From Persicaria tinctoria (taxonomy: Eukaryota > Streptophyta > Magnoliopsida > Caryophyllales > Polygonaceae), in NCBI GenBank assembly GCA_037127255.1, contig JBANSL010000004.1, positions 5,146,001-5,210,000 of the forward strand: a DNA stretch of 64,000 nt, in the 5' to 3' direction. Positions 55,941-64,000 of the stretch are shown here, one piece after another. Below the pieces are notes generated by a model. It saw only the letters and a program-made list of their open reading frames with translations, did no database searches and was not told where the DNA came from. Positions within the stretch are counted from its first letter, which is position 1, and every line of letters begins with the position of its first letter. A program made the translations under genes and the position numbers.

Positions 55941-57681
55941 CACTAAGTTGGATGACCCAAAATGGAAGATGAAATTACATAAACAAAAAGCCATTGAAAC
56001 CAACTTTATGAACCAAGAGGTCATGAGCGAAGACGAGTCTGAAAAGAATTCGGATGAAGAAGCTGTGTATCAACAAATGGGATTAATTAACCTAAAAGAT
56101 ATGGAAAACATTCCCATATCTAAAGTCCAAAGAAGGTTAAATGAAATTTTAAGACAAAGAAGGTTGAAAGAGAATGAACTTGTAGAACAAAATGAAGCTA
56201 GAAGACATTACAGGAGATATGAACATGGTTCAACTAGTAATTACAGGCCTAGGTTAAAACCTAGAGAATTTCTGGAAAAGAAGGAAAGATTTGGAGTAAG
56301 CATTATGCCAAACCATAGACCAAATCAAAGAGAAATTAATCTAGAACCCATAAGTGAAACCGGTTATAAATTAAACCTAGATGGTGTAAGGAATAGGCGT
56401 GAAATTATAGAGTTCTGGAAGAAAAGTATGATGAGTGTATTAAACATGAACGTAGGATGGAACTCTTCTCAATTCCTTAATTATATAGAGCATAGTTTCT
56501 ATGGATGTATTGCCGATTGGTATGGAGCTATTGGTGATGAACCAAAACAAGAGCTTAGAAATTTAGCAAGCCCAGTGACGATGTTCACCTTAATATGTGA
56601 ATTAATAGAAGACGAATTCATTGGAGAAAAGGAAGATGAAGATAAGGAAGCTTTAAAATGGCAAAGAACCTTAAATAATCTTGAAATCTGTAACATGAAA
56701 TATGTCGATAATTATATAACAGAACTCGAGAAGTATTACTATAAGATAGGGGAAAACAGCACTAATCTACAAATGTTCTTTGATAAACTTCCTGCCCCAA
56801 TTAATGAACAAATAAGTGAAGAGTATCGAGAGTTAATTAAAACTGGAGATAAAGATACTCTTGGTAACAGAATTTCCTATGTTAAGAAATGGGTTGAGAA
56901 AAAATATCGAGACGTAAGAAGCACCCAAAGAATGAAGAAACAATTTTTAACTTGTTGGGAGACGCCAACAGAATGGGGATGTAACAATAGAGATTACCAA
57001 GGAAAAAGAAACTATAAGAGAAAAAGTTTCAATAAACAAAGAGGTGAAAAATATTATAAAAAGTATTATAAAAAACCATTCTCTAAGAACAGAAGGTTTT
57101 TCCAGAAAGCCTCGTTCTGTCCTGAGAAAAAGAAAAACTGTAAATGTTGGGCATGCGGAGAATCAGGTCATTATGCTAATGAATGCAAAAATAAGAAGAA
57201 CAATAGATTAGCTGAAGCCCTAGGTAGTTTGGATTATATCGAGCTATCTGAAGATGAAGCAGTAGATCTAACCCTAAGAAATAACAAAGGGATAGTAGAG
57301 ATAATAGAAGAAAAGCTTGAAGAAGATATAGAATCTGAAGATGAGTCAATAGAAGGTGAAAAAATTAATGAAATGATGGAAGGAGAAATTCCAAGTGAGT
57401 TCTCTGATGAATATGAAATGACTACTTTAGCTCAACTTCAGCAAGCTGAAACCTCTATTGATGAGGAACAAGTTGAAGAAATGACGAGATCAGGGGTTGA
57501 TTTCCCGATCATTGCTAAAGAACAGTTTGTTAAAAAATCATTATTCTCTAAATATGCTAAATATGTTTGCGAAGAAATGTCTGGAGATGTAACTGTCAAG
57601 AATAATGAAAATCAAGCAACTGAAGTAAACTTAATCAATTGGGCAAACATTCATAAACATAACAAAGATAAAAAAAATTAA
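55903..57681 (+). CDS. Pararetroviral coat protein, 592 aa
   Basis: Complete frame without stops. Acidic N-terminus, a central capsid-like domain (about 150-330: EIIEFWKKSM, YIEHSFYGCIADWY and WVEKKYRD), a strongly basic tract (KKYYKKYYKKPF, about 375-400), a zinc knuckle C-x2-C-x4-H-x4-C at Cys415-Cys428, and an acidic C-terminal tail. This order (acidic, capsid, basic, knuckle, acidic) is that of caulimovirid coat proteins, which package the viral RNA/DNA. The segment RRFSTKLDDPK at its start echoes KKFSTKLDN in the ORF upstream, a possible small duplication. Confidence 0.82.
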   Translation: MNHHPLRQTRRFSTKLDDPKWKMKLHKQKAIETNFMNQEVMSEDESEKNSDEEAVYQQMGLINLKDMENIPISKVQRRLNEILRQRRLKENELVEQNEARRHYRRYEHGSTSNYRPRLKPREFLEKKERFGVSIMPNHRPNQREINLEPISETGYKLNLDGVRNRREIIEFWKKSMMSVLNMNVGWNSSQFLNYIEHSFYGCIADWYGAIGDEPKQELRNLASPVTMFTLICELIEDEFIGEKEDEDKEALKWQRTLNNLEICNMKYVDNYITELEKYYYKIGENSTNLQMFFDKLPAPINEQISEEYRELIKTGDKDTLGNRISYVKKWVEKKYRDVRSTQRMKKQFLTCWETPTEWGCNNRDYQGKRNYKRKSFNKQRGEKYYKKYYKKPFSKNRRFFQKASFCPEKKKNCKCWACGESGHYANECKNKKNNRLAEALGSLDYIELSEDEAVDLTLRNNKGIVEIIEEKLEEDIESEDESIEGEKINEMMEGEIPSEFSDEYEMTTLAQLQQAETSIDEEQVEEMTRSGVDFPIIAKEQFVKKSLFSKYAKYVCEEMSGDVTVKNNENQATEVNLINWANIHKHNKDKKN

Positions 57682-57684
57682 ATA

Positions 57685-58348
57685 TATTTTCATATGTGGC
57701 ATCCAAGTAATTATAACTCCATTACAAGACTATGGAAAAGATGTGCAATGCATTAATTTTGTTTGTGACATTAGGCATAAAAAGTTTAGTGATCAATGCA
57801 TCAGTGGTATAGTCTGTAATTTGAGTCAAGGAGCAGTTTCCTAGATCTGTAGGTCTAACTATTATGTTAGTCTAGAAGATCATTATGCATCTAAGTTCTT
57901 AGCTATAAAATTATTAACAGAAGGTATTAGTATGCATAAAGGAACTTGTCCTTTACAATTAAAGTGGAAGGTAGTTTATAAACTTGAGAATACTACAAAT
58001 CCTCCACAAAAATGCCATATAGTAGAAGCTTAGAAACACGAGGTAGTAGGTCCAAGCAAAGAGGTTGTACCTGTTAAACTAAAACCTGATCAGATAAGAC
58101 TTAAGACCATTTGGGTAAACGCATTCGAAAATTCTACAGGCACTAGCAGTAATAAGGTTTTAACCATAGATGAAGAAGGTAGAATACATACGAATGCTAA
58201 ACCACCAGTCAATCTCTCTAGATGTCCAAGTTTATCTAAAAACACTAGTTTTAGGTTCAATCCAAATCTTAGTATTACTCCGAGGAATCAGGGAGCTACC
58301 AATAGTAGAAAAGACAAATCGTTTGTTGTAGATGAAGACATAGTAAGC
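57685..58348 (+). pseudogene. Pararetroviral movement-protein region, two stops
   Basis: Continuous with the pol frame downstream, but broken by TAG at 57842-57844 and at 58031-58033. The segment between them (YYVSLEDHYASKFLAIKLL, then a KGTCPLQLKWKVVYKL block) resembles the core of 30K-type movement proteins, which open plasmodesmata for cell-to-cell spread. The start of the movement protein is short or missing. The broken frame makes this copy unable to yield it. Confidence 0.6.
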
Positions 58349-60697
58349 ATGATAGCGGCATTAAACAAGAGGTTAGAAAATAGAATTATAAAAGAACCAC
58401 CCAGACATAGTGTAGATCTAGGTTCTTATCCTCTTAAGGAATCAACAACAGCAATTCCTCCAATAGTTCACAAGGTTAGAGAAAATCAAGAAGGATCATC
58501 TAGTTCCGAACAAAAAGGAAAAATAATAGGATATCAAACTAAAACCATTAGTGAACCTATCTATGAGAATGATCCAGGGGCTAAAGAATTAAAAGAATCT
58601 CTCACAGATTCTTTGTTTGAAGATGAAGTGAGTATGAGAATGGAAGTAATAGACCTTAGACATCTCTATGGGGATAATATGAGAGTAGAAGAAAGCTTTG
58701 AACATGTCAGTAGAGAATCACTGAAGAAAAATTATAGGATTACCAACCCTAATAGCATTTATATCCCGATAAGTATTTGCTTAGAAGGATTCAATAAATA
58801 TGAGTTATGTGCCTTTGTAGACACAGGATGTTCAGTATGCTTTGGAAAAAAGGCATTATTTCCTGAGTTTATTGGGCAGAAGTCTCGTAGACCAATCCAA
58901 GTTAGAATAGCTGATGATAGTATCATGGTTCATTCAGAATTAGCTTCTGATGTACCTATCATGATAGGAGGAGTCCAATGTGTAATTCCTACACTATGGG
59001 CTACAAATCAGCCATCACATGATATGTTAATTGGAAATAATTTCCAAAGACTCCATGTTCCAGTAACTCAACACTTAGATATGATGGTCTTCAACATTCA
59101 TGGTGAAGACGATTGGGTTAAAAAGATTAAACAAGCTTATACACACCAAGCAATAGAATTTACGCGCACTAAGCGTGGTGAGGAATATATTCTTCCTACA
59201 CAAAGGGAATTTGCACTCTCTATATGTGAAGTAACATTAAAAGATAAAATTCTTAAACAACAAGAAAAAATGTGTAAGGAGTTATATTCTGAAAATCCTT
59301 TAAAATTTTGGGAAAAAGATAAATCGTTTGCTACCATAGAGCTAATAGATCCTAAAGCTGTTATTAGAGTAAAACAGATGGTTTACACTTATAAGGATCA
59401 ACAAGAATTTAAAGAACAGATTGATGAACTCTTAAAGAAAGGATTAATTCGAGAAAGTAAAAGTCCTTATTCTAGTCCTGCCTTTATGGTCAGGAATCAT
59501 GCAGAAGAAAAAAGAGGAAAAGCTAGAATGGTTATCAATTATAAAAAGCTTAATGATAATACTGTTTTTGATGGATATTATATCCCTAATAAGACAGTTT
59601 TATTTAATAGAATACAGGGAGCCACTTGGTTCTCTAAAATGGATTGTAAAAGTGGTTATTGGCAGGTAAGAATGGATGAAAAAAGTATTCCACTTACTGC
59701 ATTTAGTGCTCCTCAAGGACACTATGAATGGGTAGTCATGCCCTTTGGTTTGAAAAATGCACCACAAATATTTCAAAGAAGAATGGACAATGTCTTTAAA
59801 GAGTTTAAACATTGTTGTCTTGTTTACATTGATGATATCTTAATCTTCTCTAAAACTATAGAACAACATAAGCATGACTTGAAAGCTATAACTCAAAAAT
59901 GTATTGACCATGGAATCATTTTAGGACAGAAAAAATGCATTTATGCTGAACCTGAAATTGAGTTCCTAGGATTAAAGATTAAAGTTGGTCAAATTATTTT
60001 GCAAGAACATATTCTAGAAAAGGTAGAAAAATTTCCTGATGAAATCAAAGATAGAAAACAACTAGAAAGATTTCTAGGTTGTCTTACTGACGCATCTGAT
60101 TTTATAAAAGATCTAGCCAAATTGAGAAAACCTCTTCAGATAAAATTAAAGAAAGATCAAGTTTGGAGTTGGACTCAATCAGATACTAAAGTAATCAAAG
60201 AACTTAAAAGAAGATGTGAAAAACTTCCAATATTAACTTTACCTAATGAAGATGATGAGTTAGTTCTTGAAACAGATGCTAGTGATTATCATTGGGGAGC
60301 TGTTTTAAAAATAAAGAAAGATAACAAGCTTTGCAGGTATTGCAGTGGCAGCTTCAACAAATCTGAGTATAATTATACTGTCATGGAGAAGGAGATTCTT
60401 GCAATTTATCGGGGAATTCAGAAATTTATAATCTTCCTAGCTCCTAAACCTTTTACAGTCAGAACAGATTGTAAAGGAATATTGGGTTTCATAAATAACA
60501 ATCTTGATAATATGAAAGTGCATGGGAGACTCCTGCGTTGGCAATTAGCCCTTAATCAATTTACTTTTACCATTGAACATGTGCAGGGATCCAAAAATTC
60601 TCTTGCTGACAGCTTAACAAGAGAGTTAGCTGATGGATCAGAGAAATCAAACGCGGTGGGAAAATCCGCAATGGGTGTTCCACCCATGGGACATTAA
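58349..60697 (+). CDS. Pararetroviral protease - reverse transcriptase - RNase H
   Basis: 782 codons from the first ATG after the last stop; the true frame probably began further upstream. Aspartic protease with DTG at 158-160; RT with ARMVINYKKLN, the active site YIDD (Tyr493 to Asp496) and a FLGLKI block; RNase H starting ETDASDYHWG (about 641), with the partner Glu in MEKEILAI and TDCK, ending DSLTREL. The pattern is caulimovirid rather than Ty3: no integrase follows. This enzyme reverse-transcribes the pregenomic RNA in the cytoplasm. This part shows no stop although its upstream part does. Confidence 0.87.
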   Translation: MIAALNKRLENRIIKEPPRHSVDLGSYPLKESTTAIPPIVHKVRENQEGSSSSEQKGKIIGYQTKTISEPIYENDPGAKELKESLTDSLFEDEVSMRMEVIDLRHLYGDNMRVEESFEHVSRESLKKNYRITNPNSIYIPISICLEGFNKYELCAFVDTGCSVCFGKKALFPEFIGQKSRRPIQVRIADDSIMVHSELASDVPIMIGGVQCVIPTLWATNQPSHDMLIGNNFQRLHVPVTQHLDMMVFNIHGEDDWVKKIKQAYTHQAIEFTRTKRGEEYILPTQREFALSICEVTLKDKILKQQEKMCKELYSENPLKFWEKDKSFATIELIDPKAVIRVKQMVYTYKDQQEFKEQIDELLKKGLIRESKSPYSSPAFMVRNHAEEKRGKARMVINYKKLNDNTVFDGYYIPNKTVLFNRIQGATWFSKMDCKSGYWQVRMDEKSIPLTAFSAPQGHYEWVVMPFGLKNAPQIFQRRMDNVFKEFKHCCLVYIDDILIFSKTIEQHKHDLKAITQKCIDHGIILGQKKCIYAEPEIEFLGLKIKVGQIILQEHILEKVEKFPDEIKDRKQLERFLGCLTDASDFIKDLAKLRKPLQIKLKKDQVWSWTQSDTKVIKELKRRCEKLPILTLPNEDDELVLETDASDYHWGAVLKIKKDNKLCRYCSGSFNKSEYNYTVMEKEILAIYRGIQKFIIFLAPKPFTVRTDCKGILGFINNNLDNMKVHGRLLRWQLALNQFTFTIEHVQGSKNSLADSLTRELADGSEKSNAVGKSAMGVPPMGH

Positions 60698-61541
60698 TCT
60701 CTTAGGAGAAATAAGAGGATACCAAGGATGGGTTTCCCCTCCAAGTTTTCATATTTCTGTTGATTTTGGAAGATTTACTGAGAATAGATTCCGTCGTGGA
60801 CTCCTACAAGCGAGACACAGAGCGGTTATACGCATGTTAACTATTGAACTCCAGGAAGACATCTGTAGAAGATGGAAAATGAGAGATTTCGACAACTTCT
60901 ACTGGATGGTAACTTTGAGAGATCATGATACTCCAGCAACGATCAGAGAATGGTGTAACCATTTCTGTGTAACCACTGGCGCAGGATTGGGAGGATTATC
61001 TTTACCCATCATGCCAGATGAAGATGCAGACTTTTTGAATTCATGGAGATATGGAATGTGCAATGGAATCCACCACAATAACAGGAGACCATGGCCAAAG
61101 AAAGAAGAAGAAAGCATCTTGTACAAGTATTTCACTAAGTTCCAGAAGGAAGTCTTCCTCAAAGCAGCAACATTCGAAAAAATACAAGACATAAGTTGTT
61201 GTCGTGTTATCAGTGCCTGCATAGATGTTAGCCAGGGAAAAACCCGGCTACCACATTACCTAATCTTCCTACTAATGAGGGAAGATTATTGGTACGTGAA
61301 AGATCCAGTAATGGAAGGAAGAATCGATGTAGTAAGGCATACTTGGGAGGCAAGAGCAAAGGGATTCTTCTACATCTACTACTACATCACCAAGTTCAGA
61401 CAGACAAATTGTGGGATATTCAAAGTCGGAAATACCACCTTCATCGTATCCCCACAACTCAATCCACTAATGCAGCAAGCCATAAACAGGACTGAATCCA
61501 TCAGTCTTTACTTAGCAGAAATAGAGGTCGGTCACTTTTAG
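60633..61541 (+). CDS. Pararetroviral ORF downstream of pol, 302 aa, function unknown
   Basis: Overlaps the end of pol by 65 bases in another frame, as in compact viral maps. Trp/Tyr- and His-rich protein with a basic centre; no motif that I recognise. The position matches the transactivator/inclusion-body ORF of several caulimovirid genera or the extra ORF of florendoviruses, but I see no sequence support for either. Intact. Confidence 0.6.
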   Translation: MDQRNQTRWENPQWVFHPWDINLLGEIRGYQGWVSPPSFHISVDFGRFTENRFRRGLLQARHRAVIRMLTIELQEDICRRWKMRDFDNFYWMVTLRDHDTPATIREWCNHFCVTTGAGLGGLSLPIMPDEDADFLNSWRYGMCNGIHHNNRRPWPKKEEESILYKYFTKFQKEVFLKAATFEKIQDISCCRVISACIDVSQGKTRLPHYLIFLLMREDYWYVKDPVMEGRIDVVRHTWEARAKGFFYIYYYITKFRQTNCGIFKVGNTTFIVSPQLNPLMQQAINRTESISLYLAEIEVGHF

Positions 61542-61561
61542 ACAAAAGAGGACACGAAAGG

Positions 61562-61741
61562 ATGATCGATTTACTAATCGCATGGGATCGAGACTACGCT
61601 GACGGATTAATGCTTTATCTCGATCTAGACAATGAACAAGATTTGGAGTTTGATAATACTCTAGATCTAGTTCAAGATTATAATGATGATGACCTGGAAG
61701 CCAACATGGGAGACGAAGGGGTCCAGAACCTGGACAACTAA
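61562..61741 (+). CDS. Small acidic ORF, 59 aa, end of pararetrovirus coding region
   Basis: Starts 20 bases after the preceding ORF with ATGATCGATTTA. Very acidic: a DLDNEQDLEFDN-like centre and a DDDLEANMGDEG tail. May be a real small viral product or the separated acidic tail of the preceding ORF. Low support. Confidence 0.35.
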   Translation: MIDLLIAWDRDYADGLMLYLDLDNEQDLEFDNTLDLVQDYNDDDLEANMGDEGVQNLDN

Positions 61742-61923
61742 AAGCCATCATCATCCACCAAGCACAATTATTGTACTTTCTGCTTTTACTGTTTTTGCTT
61801 TTATCACGTGAACCTGTAAAATAATTGTTGTAATGTGTGCTTTTCTGAGTGCGTAGGGGCCCATATGTCGGCCATTTGTAAAAGAGACGTTGGAAGAGGT
61901 ATCCAATGCTCTCTACTTAGCTC

Positions 61924-61931
61924 TATAAATA
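61924..61931 (+). promoter_or_regulatory. TATA box of the pregenomic RNA promoter
   Basis: TATAAATA, followed about 25 bases later by TCTCCAGCTTCTCGATACAC. It lies between the last ORF and the leader, where pararetroviruses have their strong 35S-like promoter. Confidence 0.75.
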
Positions 61932-62163
61932 GAGACATTCTCCAGCTTCTCGATACACAATTCCAGAGAGAGAAAAACCAGAAGAGAAGAAAGAAGAGAG
62001 TTTGTAAATCATAAAGAGAAGTAGAAACGTTTTGAATTTGAGTAGATTGGTGTTTCCATCACTCTAAAGTTCAAAACCTTTCAATGGATCTTCTGATATG
62101 AGTGTTAAGTGTGTCTAAGTTTTAAGTTAAGAGTGCTTGTGTGTTGTAATATTTCCCAGATTC

Positions 62164-62169
62164 AATAAA
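62164..62169 (+). terminator. Poly(A) signal in the pararetroviral leader
   Basis: AATAAA 240 bases after the TATA box, the position expected for the terminally redundant pregenomic RNA. Confidence 0.6.
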
Positions 62170-62721
62170 GTTTGTTTTTAAGAAAGGGAAAGCTACTTAA
62201 TTGATCACTATGTTTTGAATACTTTGTTTTCTTGATTCAAATCCCTTCACCCTCTCAAAAACAAAACCAAAAGCTAGAGACTACGGTCTGAGGTAGGTAA
62301 CGAAACAGATTTGTGCTCAATCTGGACTAAGGGAGGCCTGGTTGAAGGTTAGCCACCTCTAGAAAGCCGGAAGCTAAGGAACGCCGGTGGTCCAGAGTAA
62401 CTACGTTCAGGTATGGGTCAAAACTCTTTAGCTTGAAAGTTTTAGTTGCAGAGCGTGGTGGGCTTAAAACCGCAGAAAACTTATTATTCATAATATAGTT
62501 AGTAGATTATGGTAGTTAGTACCACTAAAAGTCATTTATAAATCTTCGTTATTTCACTTTGATAAAATTATAAAAAGTTTGAACAAATTTGTAATTTCTA
62601 TAAAGCTTGGGTAAAGTTGCAAATTACTATCACAATTGCCCCACATGTGAGCCCCACAGTTTCAACCAATCAAAACGCTCCTCACGGTTTCTACCACAAT
62701 ATTGGTTTTCACCGGAGCGCA

Positions 62722-64000
<1,279 letters not shown>

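Larger units (their letters stand above)
55391..62500 (+). mobile_element. Endogenous pararetrovirus (Caulimoviridae-like), about 7.1 kb
   Basis: An almost genome-length copy in linear form: tRNA-Met primer site (55453), coat-protein ORF with zinc knuckle, movement-protease-RT-RNase H frame, one further large ORF, a TATA promoter (61924) and a leader with AATAAA (62164). No integrase, as in all plant pararetroviruses. A block around CTATAAGACAATCTGGAGG occurs twice (55417 and 55495), on both sides of the primer site. The right border is not sharply visible; I place it near 62500. Genus not assigned. In-frame stops show that this copy is inactive. Confidence 0.85.

Overview
This window is nuclear DNA of a flowering plant, most likely a eudicot. 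It has intron-containing genes with plant-type splice sites, Athila-, copia-, CACTA-, hAT-, Helitron- and LINE-type elements of plant character, a CYP81-type cytochrome P450, and an integrated plant pararetrovirus. I cannot name the species; a Lamiales source is only a guess. Nearly all of the window is transposable elements nested in one another. The only clearly intact host gene is a P450 split by a roughly 15 kb intron.

Region by region. (1) 1-6.9 kb holds pieces of a TCGA-rich Athila-type retroelement family: a partial LTR, a tRNA-Asp primer site, a 263-codon ORF, and a partial LTR on the minus strand. Between them lie a broken, intron-containing plant-mobile-domain gene on the minus strand and an AT-rich minisatellite. 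(2) 6.9-23.3 kb is a four-layer nest. A decayed copia element A (6905-7451, 21628-21821, 22907-23260) was entered by an Athila-type element E1 (7452-21627, 5-bp duplication TGTTG). E1's 5' LTR was later entered by a young gag-only element E2 (7775-13156, minus strand, duplication ACAGC). Separately a 1080-bp solo LTR (21822-22901, duplication GGTTG) sits in copia A. (3) 24.2-37.4 kb is a 12.6-kb CACTA element (24355-36946) that splits a tandem array of about 128-bp units. It carries decayed TNPA-like and TNP2-like genes, an intact two-exon Agenet gene of 184 codons on the opposite strand, and two captured exons of splicing factor SF3A3. (4) 38.2-54.8 kb is one CYP81-type P450 gene on the minus strand: exon 2 at 38245-38874 and exon 1 at 53879-54751. 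Its intron holds a copia element B whose LTR was split by a 6.2-kb hAT element (8-bp duplication CTATATAG), a Mutator-like non-autonomous element, and a 5'-truncated LINE. The hAT element in turn contains a Helitron and an intact 1088-codon reverse transcriptase ORF flanked on both sides by TAA/TTA repeats. (5) 55.4-62.5 kb is a nearly genome-length endogenous pararetrovirus (Caulimoviridae-like): tRNA-Met primer site, zinc-knuckle coat protein, movement/protease/RT/RNase H frame with two stops, one unidentified large ORF, and a TATA promoter with leader. (6) 62.7-64 kb has a long TA microsatellite and no gene I can support.

The most interesting items are the reverse transcriptase with a C-terminal zinc knuckle and restriction-like-endonuclease-like motifs lodged in TAA repeats inside a DNA transposon; the coding-intact P450 with a TE-packed intron; the intact Agenet gene on a CACTA element whose own transposase has decayed; and the TCGA-motif family, in which the same palindromic word is scattered through LTRs, leaders and coding sequence. 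All calls are by reading the sequence; no database search was run.
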